A stretch of 64,000 nt of DNA from Woeseia sp. (GTDB taxonomy: Bacteria > Pseudomonadota > Gammaproteobacteria > Steroidobacterales > Woeseiaceae), in assembly GCA_021773015.1 (NCBI GenBank), contig JAJFKW010000001.1, positions 2,339,305 through 2,403,304 on the forward strand, in the 5' to 3' direction. Position numbers and translations under genes: made by a program. Below the pieces are notes generated by a model that saw only the letters and a program-made list of their open reading frames with translations, ran no database searches and was not told the origin of the DNA. Shown piece by piece: positions 9,264 through 17,385 of the stretch (positions are counted from its first letter, which is position 1; the number at the start of each line of letters is the position of its first letter).

Positions 9264-10622
9264 CTAAGTCTGATTGTTGCCAGGGATCCAGTTGGTGCCG
9301 ACGAGCGGAATTCGTGCCATGGCCGCAGCCTCAATGGTCAGCGCTGTGAGGTCTTCTGGTTCCAAGTTCAGTACATGACTTTTGCCACACGCTCTCGCGA
9401 CAGTCTGCATTTCAAGCACCATGGTCGAAAGATAATTTCTCAACCATTGTGCACCCTGTTCAGGCACTAACCTGGACTCGAGATGCGGGTCTTGAGTCGC
9501 GACACCCACCGGGCAGCGTCCCGTATGGCAATGGTGGCAATAACCCGGCAATGTTCCTAGCGCCTTGTAATCTTCAATGTACGCGTTTCGGTTACAGCCA
9601 ATTGCGATCATCGCAGCACTGCCAATTGACACCGCATCTGCGCCGAGCGCCAGAGCCTTGGCAGCATCCGCACCACTGCGAATTCCACCTGAAACAATCA
9701 AGTGTACTTTGCGATGCATTTTAAGCTCTTGCAGCGCTTCAACTGCAAGCCGCACCGCGGGCAGTGTCGGAACGCCGACGTGCTCGATAAAAACATCCTG
9801 TGTCGCCGCAGTACCGCCTTGCATTCCGTCGACGACGATTACGTCGGCGCCCGCTTTCACAGCAAGCGCAACGTCGAAGCCGACTCGTGAAGCGCCTACC
9901 TTGACGTAGATCGGAATTTGCCAATCGGTAATTTCGCGCAGCTCCTGAATTTTGATTTCAAGATCGTCAGGGCCCGTCCAGTCTGGATGTCGACAAGCGC
10001 TGCGTTGATCGATTCCTGTTGGCAGGTCGCGCATTTCAGCAACGCGTTCAGTAATTTTCTGGCCTAGCAGCATGCCGCCGCCGCCGGGTTTCGCGCCCTG
10101 CCCAACCACAACTTCAATGGCGTCTGCACGCCGAAGATCATCGGGATTCAACCCATAGCGACTGGGCAGTACCTGATACACCAGGGTCTTGGACGATTGC
10201 CGCTCTTCTTCGGTCATACCACCGTCGCCAGTCGTTGTACTTGTGCCCATCAACGTGGCCGCGCGACCTATTGATTCTTTTGCGTGCGCGCCCAGCGCGC
10301 CAAAACTCATGCCTGCGATAGTGATCGGGATATCCAGTTCGATTGGGGTTTTCGCGAACCGATTGCCTAATGTGACATTGGTTGCGCACTTCTCGCGGTA
10401 ACCCTCCAGTGGATAGCGCGACATTGATGCGCCCAGGAATAGCAGATCATCGAACGTTGGTAACTTCCGTTTGGCACCCAAACCGCGAATTTCGTAAATC
10501 CCCTGGTCTGCCGCTCGGTGAATCTCGTCCAGCACATCTAGTGGAAACGTCGCCGACGGTCGCTGCGATATTACATCTGGCATATGTGTATCTTTATACT
10601 GCTTGGAACGTTGCCTTGCCAT
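9264..10622 (-). CDS. mgsC: N-methylglutamate synthase, large FMN/Fe-S subunit
   Basis: A 452-residue protein equivalent to the central FMN-binding domain of glutamate synthase. It would carry the active site that converts gamma-glutamylmethylamide plus 2-oxoglutarate into N-methylglutamate. It has the (beta/alpha)8 FMN-site segments 'IYVKVGASRVGFDVALAVKAGADVIVVDGMQGGTAATQDVF' and 'VSGGIRSGADAAKALALGADAVSIGSA'. A cysteine cluster 'CHHCHTGRCPVGVATQ' corresponds to the 3Fe-4S ligands of GltB. The ATG at 10622 immediately follows the mgsB stop codon, so translation is probably coupled. A second ATG at 10583 (MPDVIS) is possible. The order mgsA-mgsB-mgsC-gmaS shows that the three GltB domains are separate polypeptides here. 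Confidence 0.94.
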   Translation of the reverse strand: MARQRSKQYKDTHMPDVISQRPSATFPLDVLDEIHRAADQGIYEIRGLGAKRKLPTFDDLLFLGASMSRYPLEGYREKCATNVTLGNRFAKTPIELDIPITIAGMSFGALGAHAKESIGRAATLMGTSTTTGDGGMTEEERQSSKTLVYQVLPSRYGLNPDDLRRADAIEVVVGQGAKPGGGGMLLGQKITERVAEMRDLPTGIDQRSACRHPDWTGPDDLEIKIQELREITDWQIPIYVKVGASRVGFDVALAVKAGADVIVVDGMQGGTAATQDVFIEHVGVPTLPAVRLAVEALQELKMHRKVHLIVSGGIRSGADAAKALALGADAVSIGSAAMIAIGCNRNAYIEDYKALGTLPGYCHHCHTGRCPVGVATQDPHLESRLVPEQGAQWLRNYLSTMVLEMQTVARACGKSHVLNLEPEDLTALTIEAAAMARIPLVGTNWIPGNNQT

Positions 10623-11291
10623 TTAGTATTTGCCTGCGTGATCGATATCGAAGTGATACAAATCGCGTGCGGAGCCGAAACGTCTAAAGCCCTCGACCGA
10701 GTGATCCAATCCAGCGAGCATCAAAAGAGACGCGAGCTTCTCACGATGTATCGGCGTCAACTCTTTTTCAACGCAGTCGGCACCCAACTCGCCCAATTTG
10801 CCGCGTACGTAGATTATTGCTTCGTAAATTGAATCGCCGAGGAAATCTCCCGCATCGCCACAAATAACCATATGCCCTTTCTGCGCCATGAATGCGGACA
10901 TGTGACCGACACTTCCCGCTACGACGATGTCGATTCCTTTCATGGATATACCGCAGCGGGAACTGGCATCACCATCGATGATTAGCGTGCCGCCATGACC
11001 TGAAGCACCCGCATATTGCGAGGCATTGCCGTGAACTCGTACGCAACCGGACATGATGTTCTCAGCGACGGCTGGGCCTGCATTGCCGTGAATTGTGACG
11101 CGAGAATTCTGATTCATTCCGGCGCAGTAGTAGCCTACGTGGCCATGAATATCGACATCAATATCAGCGTCTATACCGACGGCGATATTGTGTCGGCCCG
11201 CGGGATTACGGACCGCAACCTGCTTTTCTGGGTTTTCATGCAGATACTGGTTCAATTTACGCAGCGCGTCGTTTTTTAGATCGAATCGCAC
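10623..11291 (-). CDS. mgsB: N-methylglutamate synthase, GXGXG-domain subunit
   Basis: A 222-residue protein matching the right-handed beta-helix (GXGXG) domain of glutamate synthase, the structural subunit of MgsABC. Repeated turns such as 'DVDIHGHVGYYCAGMNQNSRVTIHGNAG', 'VRVHGNASQYAGASGHGGTLIIDGDAS' and 'MVICGDAGDFLGDSIYEA' are visible, with the recurrent G-x-G/G-D-A spacing. The start is uncertain. GTG 11291 lies 3 bases past the mgsA stop and has GGGGCGG about 6 bases upstream. GTG 11306 and TTG 11336 are in frame but overlap mgsA. It abuts mgsC directly, so the two subunits are probably made in balanced amounts. Confidence 0.92.
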   Translation of the reverse strand: MRFDLKNDALRKLNQYLHENPEKQVAVRNPAGRHNIAVGIDADIDVDIHGHVGYYCAGMNQNSRVTIHGNAGPAVAENIMSGCVRVHGNASQYAGASGHGGTLIIDGDASSRCGISMKGIDIVVAGSVGHMSAFMAQKGHMVICGDAGDFLGDSIYEAIIYVRGKLGELGADCVEKELTPIHREKLASLLMLAGLDHSVEGFRRFGSARDLYHFDIDHAGKY

Positions 11292-11293
11292 GG

Positions 11294-12187
11294 CTATCCG
11301 CCCCACGAATAAACTGTTGCGGGTTCCGGTTCCCAAATGGTCGCATGCTCAACGCCAGGAAGATGTGCGATTGCACGAAATTCCGAAGCCATCGCAACCC
11401 AATCGTCAGTCTCTGCGATCACTGCAGGTTTGCAGGCGATCGGATCTCGCAATACCGCAAAGCCATCGTGCGTGCCTATGGCTAACGTATAGAACCCATC
11501 AAGGTCCTCGATGGCCTGTTCGAGCGCCGTCTGCAATGTGTCGCCCTCGCGAAGCCGCCACATCAAATAGCCCGCGGCAACCTCGCTATCATTGTCTGTT
11601 TGAAAATCGATGCCATCGTCCGCCAATTGGCGTCGCAAGCGATTGTGATTAGACAGCGAGCCGTTATGCACCAGGCAAAGGTCCATACCGGTTGAAAATG
11701 GGTGTGAATGCTCGGTCGTCACCGCACTCTCGGTTGCCATTCGTGTATGGCCGAGCGCATGCGTACCGCTGAGGTTTGTCAATTCGAATTGTTCAACAAA
11801 CTCGCGCGGCAAGCCCTTTTCTTTGAATATTTCAATGGAAGTTCCCGCGCTCATCGTGCGAATATTCTTATCGTAATCGGCCAGCCATTGCTTGACCGAG
11901 CCCTCGGTTTTGGGCGCAACAAGTAACGCGTGCGATGCTTTGATTTCGACGCTGACAGGACCATCCAAATGAGCGCTCAATGCATTGCCAAGGCCATGCC
12001 AGTCGATATTTGCCGAAGAGTGAAGGCTTAGTTTGATTTGTGATTCGGCAACGGAATCTCGATAAATCGCGACGCCGGCGCTGTCTGGCCCTCGGTCGCT
12101 TAGCTCAATCAGCATCGATGCAAGGTTGCTGCCGAGAGATCGGTTTAAGTCGGAGTTTTTATGGTAGATGCCGACAATTCCGCACAT
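11294..12187 (-). CDS. mgsA: N-methylglutamate synthase, glutamine amidotransferase subunit
   Basis: A 297-residue class-II (Ntn-type) glutamine amidotransferase. Cys2 in 'MCGIVGIYHKN' would be the N-terminal nucleophile after Met removal. 'SDRGPDSAGVAIY', 'GHTRMATESAVTTEHSHPF' and 'LVHNGSLSNHNRLR' are the standard glutamine-site motifs. In this pathway it handles gamma-glutamylmethylamide in place of glutamine, releasing methylamine for transfer to 2-oxoglutarate by MgsC. It is the first gene of the leftward arm. The promoter must lie in the 93-base gap shared with the divergent regulator, where a palindrome sits at 12224-12236. Confidence 0.93.
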   Translation of the reverse strand: MCGIVGIYHKNSDLNRSLGSNLASMLIELSDRGPDSAGVAIYRDSVAESQIKLSLHSSANIDWHGLGNALSAHLDGPVSVEIKASHALLVAPKTEGSVKQWLADYDKNIRTMSAGTSIEIFKEKGLPREFVEQFELTNLSGTHALGHTRMATESAVTTEHSHPFSTGMDLCLVHNGSLSNHNRLRRQLADDGIDFQTDNDSEVAAGYLMWRLREGDTLQTALEQAIEDLDGFYTLAIGTHDGFAVLRDPIACKPAVIAETDDWVAMASEFRAIAHLPGVEHATIWEPEPATVYSWGG

Positions 12188-12223
12188 GTTTGAAGCGTAT
12201 CCCTTTAATCTCTCGGGTCATCA

Positions 12224-12236
12224 CTGTACAGTACAG
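12224..12236. promoter_or_regulatory. Palindromic operator candidate between mgsA and the regulator
   Basis: CTGTAC, one base, then GTACAG forms a perfect inverted repeat. It is placed 37 bases upstream of the mgsA start and 44 bases before the regulator's ATG, inside the only control region of the two divergent arms. A related half-site-like CTGACAG follows at about 12242. It is a natural binding site for the adjacent XRE-cupin protein, which is an inference. Confidence 0.45.
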
Positions 12237-12280
12237 GACTACTGACAGTAAAGTTACTTTCTTAACATGAATAACCTCAG

Positions 12281-12913
12281 ATGAAGCAAGACACACCATC
12301 AGAGAGACCTTTCGTGGACCCAGCGCACGCAGATGCGCCAGAAAATGCGCTTGAAAGAGCGATTGGCCGGCAAGTCCGCCTTTATCGCAAGCAAATGGGG
12401 CTGAGCATCTCGGAGCTTTGCACACTAACCAAATTGTCTGCCGGCATGATGTCGAAAATTGAGAATGGCAGAACGTCTGCGTCATTGTCGACGCTACGTT
12501 CTTTGTCGAGCGCATTGAACGTTCCGGTTACCGCTCTATTTCGAGCATATGAAGAACAGCGAGATGCAATCCACGTAAAAGCTGGTCAAGGGCTCACGAT
12601 CGAACGTCGCGGCACACGAGCTGGCCATCAATACCAGTTATTGGGTCATAGTTTGCACGGCGATGTTGCGGTCGAACCCTATCTCATTACGCTCAACAAA
12701 GAATCGGACGTTTTCCCCCTGTTCCAGCACGTCGGCATCGAGTTTATTTACATCATCAGCGGTGAAATGATTTATACCCACGGCAGTTCCAGCTATCGGC
12801 TTTGCCCCGGTGATTCACTGTTTTTCGATTCGGATGCAACACACGGTCCGCAGGAACTGGTTGAGCTACCGGTCGTGTTCCTTTCCGTTATGTCGCACAG
12901 CGCACACAGCTGA
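12281..12913 (+). CDS. XRE-type HTH regulator with cupin sensor domain
   Basis: A 210-residue transcription factor. Residues 28-86 form an XRE/Cro helix-turn-helix ('IGRQVRLYRKQMGLSISELC', 'SAGMMSKIENGRTSASLSTL'). Residues about 130-205 form a cupin_2 barrel ('FQHVGIEFIYIISGEMIYTHGSSSYRLCPGDSLFFDSDATHG'), with His and Glu residues in the usual metal/ligand positions. Proteins of this design often control amine or amino-acid catabolism and sense a pathway metabolite through the cupin. It is divergent from mgsA and sits 11 bases before mgdA, so it probably controls both arms of the N-methylglutamate pathway. Whether it activates or represses cannot be read here. Confidence 0.9.
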   Translation: MKQDTPSERPFVDPAHADAPENALERAIGRQVRLYRKQMGLSISELCTLTKLSAGMMSKIENGRTSASLSTLRSLSSALNVPVTALFRAYEEQRDAIHVKAGQGLTIERRGTRAGHQYQLLGHSLHGDVAVEPYLITLNKESDVFPLFQHVGIEFIYIISGEMIYTHGSSSYRLCPGDSLFFDSDATHGPQELVELPVVFLSVMSHSAHS

Positions 12914-12924
12914 CAGTTGTCGAA

Positions 12925-14169
12925 GTGCCGTTTGGATTAGTAAAATTCGGGCTACGCAAAGCATATCCTGCACGTCATCAATTCACGCCCGCAAATACCA
13001 AGCTAAAAAAACGTTACGACGTCGTTATCATCGGTGCAGGTGGCCACGGTACAAGTATCGCGTACAACCTCGCCAAGTATCACGGTGTGACTAACGTTGC
13101 TGTTTTGGACAAAGGCTACATCGGCGGCGGCAATACGGCACGCAACACTGCCGTAATTCGTTCGAACTATTTGACGGAAGAAAGCGTCGCCTTCTATCGC
13201 GAATCTCTAAATCTTTATCGGAATCTCAGCAACGAACTCGGCTTCAACGTTATGACGGAAAACCGTGGGCAATTGACGTTGGCGCACAACGATGCGGCTA
13301 TTCGTAACTTCCGTTGGCGAGCTGAAGTAAATCAACACCTAGGCATCCGGTCCGAACTCGTTGACCTGCAAACGATTCAAGAAATCGCTGCTGACCTTAA
13401 TCTGTCCGAGGAGGTGCGTTATCCGATTATCGGCGGTCTCTGGCACGCCGATGGCGCAACAGCCCGCCACGATGCAGTTGCCTGGGGTTTCGCAAAAGGC
13501 GCGTGCGAACGCGGCGTCGAGATACATCAACTAACAGAGGCGCAAGATATCGAAGTTCGAGACGGTAAAGTCATCGCCATTCGGACAAATCGTGGAAGAA
13601 TTGAATGTGGCTGCGCGGTACAGGCAGTTGCCGGTTCCAGTTCAACAGTCGCAATGCAAGCGAACATCCGCTTGCCGATACATACGTTTCCGTTACAAGC
13701 GATGGTCACGCAACCTTACAAACCTTCACTGTTTCCACATATTAGCTCGCCCCAACTACATGTTTACACGCATCAGACGTCGCGTGGCGAGTTTGTCATT
13801 GGCGGTGGTTCCGATCCGTACCCGCTGTACAACACTCGTGCCACTTTGGAGCAGAAGGAATCTCTAGCGTCAGCCATCGTTGAACTGTTTCCACACCTTG
13901 CGCAGGCGAAAGTGCTTAGACAGTGGGCTGGAATCACGGATATGACGCCGGACTACAGTCCAATCATGGGCCTGAGCCCCGTTAGAAACTATTTCCTAGA
14001 CGCTGGTTGGGGCACCTGGGGCTTCAAAGCGACACCCATCTGTGGCAAGAGTATGGCCGAGTTAATTGCCACCGGACACGTCCCGGAAATTATCCGACCG
14101 TTTGAGCTAGAGCGTTTCTATCGCTTTCGTCAAGTCAACGAAGCCGGCGCAACCGCCGCTAGCCACTGA
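12925..14169 (+). CDS. mgdA: N-methylglutamate dehydrogenase subunit A (SoxB-like)
   Basis: A 414-residue FAD/FMN oxidoreductase matching the beta subunit of sarcosine oxidase. It would oxidise the N-methyl group of N-methylglutamate, regenerating glutamate. The dinucleotide-binding loop is GAGGHG at 37-42, followed by 'YNLAKYHGVTNVAVLDKGYIGGGNTARNTAVIRSNYL', a run very typical of SoxB. His182 in 'ATARHDAVAWGFAKGA' corresponds to the histidine that carries covalent FMN in the corynebacterial enzyme. The start is GTG 12925, giving the N-terminal extension normal for SoxB. The tail 'GWGTWGFKATPICGKSMAELIATG' is also typical. It is read as mgdA, not soxB, because of the linked mgs genes and gmaS; substrate preference is not proven by sequence. 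Confidence 0.9.
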   Translation: MPFGLVKFGLRKAYPARHQFTPANTKLKKRYDVVIIGAGGHGTSIAYNLAKYHGVTNVAVLDKGYIGGGNTARNTAVIRSNYLTEESVAFYRESLNLYRNLSNELGFNVMTENRGQLTLAHNDAAIRNFRWRAEVNQHLGIRSELVDLQTIQEIAADLNLSEEVRYPIIGGLWHADGATARHDAVAWGFAKGACERGVEIHQLTEAQDIEVRDGKVIAIRTNRGRIECGCAVQAVAGSSSTVAMQANIRLPIHTFPLQAMVTQPYKPSLFPHISSPQLHVYTHQTSRGEFVIGGGSDPYPLYNTRATLEQKESLASAIVELFPHLAQAKVLRQWAGITDMTPDYSPIMGLSPVRNYFLDAGWGTWGFKATPICGKSMAELIATGHVPEIIRPFELERFYRFRQVNEAGATAASH

Positions 14170-14182
14170 GGCAAACAGAAAA

Positions 14183-14476
14183 ATGAAGCTCCTCAACTGT
14201 CCCCTCAACGGCCCGCGCAATATCGCGGAATTTTCCTACGGTGGCGAGTTGCATACGATGCCGAATCCCACTATGTGCGACTCGCGCGAGTGGGCAGAAT
14301 ATGTATTCTTTGACCGTAACGAAGCGGGCGTGGTAACCGAGTGGTGGATGCATAACGCTAGTGCGTATTGGTTTCTAGCCGAAAGAAATACGATTACGGA
14401 CGAAGTCGTACGAACATTTCCAGCAAGCGAGATGTTTACGGAGCGTGTTGACTCAATCAATGCGGATAAGGCGTAG
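14183..14476 (+). CDS. mgdB: N-methylglutamate dehydrogenase subunit B (SoxD-like)
   Basis: A 97-residue small subunit matching sarcosine oxidase delta: 'CPLNGPRNIAEFSYGGE' at the N-terminus, 'SREWAEYVFFDRNEAGVVTEWWMHNASAYWFLAERNTITDEVVRTF' after it. In the well-studied delta subunits zinc is bound by two N-terminal cysteines (CPxCGPR) and two residues near the WxHxxxCRxWF motif. Here the second cysteine is Asn9 and the residue four after the His is not His or Cys, so the zinc site looks lost. The subunit is probably structural. It lies 13 bases after mgdA, and its stop TAG overlaps the mgdC start GTG by one base. Confidence 0.88.
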   Translation: MKLLNCPLNGPRNIAEFSYGGELHTMPNPTMCDSREWAEYVFFDRNEAGVVTEWWMHNASAYWFLAERNTITDEVVRTFPASEMFTERVDSINADKA

Positions 14477-17385
14477 TGTCGAATCAGTTTCGACTTCCGG
14501 AACCTTATGGTTTGTTACTGGATCGAAAACGGAAAGTGGCATTCACTTTCGACGGCAATGAATACACGGGCTACCATGGCGACACTATCGCGAGCGCTCT
14601 GGCAGCAAATGGCCAAATGATTCTTAGCCGCTCCTTCAAATATCACCGGCCGCGAGCGGCATTGACGTACGCGGGTCAAGATTCCAACAGCTTAGTGCAA
14701 CTTCCGTCAAATCCAAATGCACTTGCTGATCGCGAACCGATAATTCCGTCACTGCAAATTACCGCGCAGAACTACAGCGGCAGTCTTGAAAATGATCGCG
14801 ACGCCTGGATAGGGCGTATCGCCAAATTTCTTCCCGTCGGCTTTTACTATCGGGCGTTCTTCAAGCCGAAAGGCGCCTGGGAAATTTGGTCTCGCTTCAT
14901 CCGCAAGAAGGCGGGCCTAGGGATCATAGACAAGGCTCACAAGCCGGAGTACTTCGACAAACAGTATCTTTTCTATGATGTTGTTGTCGTCGGCGCCGGG
15001 CCGGCCGGACTGTCTGCAGCGATAAGCGCGGCGGATGTCGGTGCTGACGTATTGATCATCGATGAAAACGCGATTCTCGGTGGGTCCCTCAACTATGCGC
15101 GAATTGACGCCAACGGCACACGGACTGGCGAGCTTCGTCGAGCGCTTACTAGCGCCGTCGAAAAACACCAGAAAATCGACATAATGGTCGATACCATCTG
15201 CAATGGCTGGTTCGCGGATAATTGGTTACCACTCATCAATGGGAATAGGCTCTACAAAACGCGTGCCGGGCAAGTGTTGCTTTGCACCGGCGTCATGGAG
15301 CAGCCGGCCATCTTCCGCAATAACGATTTACCAGGCGTGTTGTTGGGAAGTGCCGCACAACGAATATTGCATCTCTATGGCGTCAAACCGGGGTCTAACG
15401 CGGTCATACTCGCCGGCAACAACGACGGCTACGGCGTTGCGCTCGACTTATTGGATGCGGGCGTAAACGTAGAATTGATTGTTGACCTCAGAATGGCACC
15501 TGAGTTTGACGAAATCGCGACGACTGTCGTTGACCACGGAATCCGAATCCTGCAGGGGCATGCTATTTACGCGGCTATCGCGAGCAAAGGCAACAGGCAC
15601 ATTCGCGCTGTCGACGTTCGCCCGATTATTTCTGACGGTGTCTGTTCCGACAAGAGCGAAATTATTCGCTGCGACATGTTGTGTATGTCTGTCGGTTTTG
15701 TACCAGCCTATCAGTTGGCCTGCCAAGCCGGCGGCAGGCTCGACTATGACGACGAAAAATCGGTTTTTACACTGACTAATCTACCGCTAGACTGTCAAGT
15801 CGCTGGCTCTGTGGCAGGGCTTTGGGATATAGACGATGTCATAGACAACGGAAAATTTCTTGGCAAGCTCGCGGGCAGCGCCGACCAAGTATTGATTGCC
15901 GCAAAATCTACAACCGACAAAAAGATCTCAAGTACGAATTACTCGTGGCCAATTTTTCCACATCCAAAGGGCAAGGAATTTGTCGATTTCGACGAAGACC
16001 TGCAGATCGCCGATATCGTCAATGCAGTTCACGATGGATACGAACACATCCAACTCGTTAAGCGTTATTCAACGTGCGGGATGGGCCCTTCGCAGGGTCG
16101 CCACTCTGCGCTTGCCACGGCGCGCCTAGTCGCAAAAGAGACAAATAAGAGTGTCGCAGAGACCGGGGTGACCACGTCACGACCACCGTTCGCCGCAGAA
16201 AAACTTGCGCATGTAGCCGGCCGAGCGTTCTACCCGGCACGCCGCAGCAATATGCACCACCGGCACATTGAAGCCGGTGCTCAGATGTTGCATGCGGGCA
16301 CATGGTATCGACCCGCCTACTATGGATCGCAAGACTTGAAAACGACTGCGATTCGGCGCGAAGTTGAAAACGTGCGCAACAACGTCGGTATCGTCGATGT
16401 ATCGACGTTAGGTGGCCTGGACATCAGAGGTCCCGACGCCGGCGAATTTCTAAACCGAATTTATACATTCGGTTTTCTAAAACAACCTATAGGGCATTCG
16501 CGCTACGCGTTGATGACCAACGAAACCGGCGCCATTATCGACGATGGCGTCGCTTGTCGCCTCGACGAGCATCATTACTATGTCACAACCACAACCGGCA
16601 GCGCCGACAGCGTGTTTCACAACATGCTCAAGTGGAACGCACAATGGAATCTGGACGTCGACATCAGCAACGTTACTTCCGCGTTGTGCGGCGTCAATAT
16701 TTCAGGTCCGAACGCTCGAACAGTATTACGGTTGTTGTGCACGGACGTTGATCTCGATAGAGAGTCGTTTCCGTACATGGGAATCCGCGTAGGCACAGTT
16801 GCGGAAATTCCTGCACGCATAATTCGGGTGGGCTTTGTTGGCGAATTAGGTTACGAGATACACGTGCCTCAGCACTGCGGCGAGGCACTTTGGGATGCGG
16901 CAATATCGGCGGGTAGTGCACTGGGAATCGCACCATTTGGAATTGAGGCACAGCGCATACTTCGCCTGGAGAAAGGTCACATTATCATCGGCCAGGACAC
17001 GGATGCGATGTCCAATCCGATGGAGGTGCAAATGGATTGGGCAATTTCAAAAGCCAAGCCATTCTATGTTGGCGGCAGAACCATTGTTGAACTGAAAGAA
17101 GCCAAAGCGACGCGTCACCTTGTTGGTTTTGTCGTTCGCGACCCAGAGGCCCCGCTGCCACTTGAGTGCCAATTGGTCGTAGACAACTCCGAAGTGCTCG
17201 GCCGGGTCACCTCTTGCGAGTATTCACCAACGCTGGAAAAAACCGTAGGGCTGGCGTACGTTCCACCGGGCATCGCCAGTCCGGGGAAACAATTCACCAT
17301 TAAAGGCACAGGCGGCGTTGAGATCGCCGCAGACGTCGTCATGCTGCCATTCTATGATCCCGAAAATTTGCGCCAGGAACTGTAG
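14476..17385 (+). CDS. mgdC: N-methylglutamate dehydrogenase subunit C (SoxA-like)
   Basis: A 969-residue protein matching sarcosine oxidase alpha. It carries the NAD(P)/FAD-binding part and the folate site that captures the released C1 unit. The N-terminal domain has 'SRSFKYHRPRAALTYAG' (51-67), a ferredoxin-like fold without iron ligands. The dinucleotide loop GAGPAG is at 173-178, with a second nucleotide-binding segment 'GSNAVILAGNNDGYGVALDLLDAGV' further on. The C-terminal roughly 400 residues are GcvT-like ('RREVENVRNNVGIVDVSTLGGLDIRGPDAGEFLNRIYT', 'GFVGELGYEIHVP', 'LRLEKGHIIIGQDTDAMSNPMEVQMDW'), the tetrahydrofolate-binding aminomethyltransferase fold. The start is GTG, coupled through TAGTG to mgdB. 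The length is normal for SoxA. Confidence 0.93.
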   Translation: MSNQFRLPEPYGLLLDRKRKVAFTFDGNEYTGYHGDTIASALAANGQMILSRSFKYHRPRAALTYAGQDSNSLVQLPSNPNALADREPIIPSLQITAQNYSGSLENDRDAWIGRIAKFLPVGFYYRAFFKPKGAWEIWSRFIRKKAGLGIIDKAHKPEYFDKQYLFYDVVVVGAGPAGLSAAISAADVGADVLIIDENAILGGSLNYARIDANGTRTGELRRALTSAVEKHQKIDIMVDTICNGWFADNWLPLINGNRLYKTRAGQVLLCTGVMEQPAIFRNNDLPGVLLGSAAQRILHLYGVKPGSNAVILAGNNDGYGVALDLLDAGVNVELIVDLRMAPEFDEIATTVVDHGIRILQGHAIYAAIASKGNRHIRAVDVRPIISDGVCSDKSEIIRCDMLCMSVGFVPAYQLACQAGGRLDYDDEKSVFTLTNLPLDCQVAGSVAGLWDIDDVIDNGKFLGKLAGSADQVLIAAKSTTDKKISSTNYSWPIFPHPKGKEFVDFDEDLQIADIVNAVHDGYEHIQLVKRYSTCGMGPSQGRHSALATARLVAKETNKSVAETGVTTSRPPFAAEKLAHVAGRAFYPARRSNMHHRHIEAGAQMLHAGTWYRPAYYGSQDLKTTAIRREVENVRNNVGIVDVSTLGGLDIRGPDAGEFLNRIYTFGFLKQPIGHSRYALMTNETGAIIDDGVACRLDEHHYYVTTTTGSADSVFHNMLKWNAQWNLDVDISNVTSALCGVNISGPNARTVLRLLCTDVDLDRESFPYMGIRVGTVAEIPARIIRVGFVGELGYEIHVPQHCGEALWDAAISAGSALGIAPFGIEAQRILRLEKGHIIIGQDTDAMSNPMEVQMDWAISKAKPFYVGGRTIVELKEAKATRHLVGFVVRDPEAPLPLECQLVVDNSEVLGRVTSCEYSPTLEKTVGLAYVPPGIASPGKQFTIKGTGGVEIAADVVMLPFYDPENLRQEL

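Noticed and set aside
9242-9334. A 31-codon N-terminal extension of gmaS
   Set aside because: It overlaps the mgsC coding end and has no family match; ATG 9241 has a strong GAGGAGAG site.
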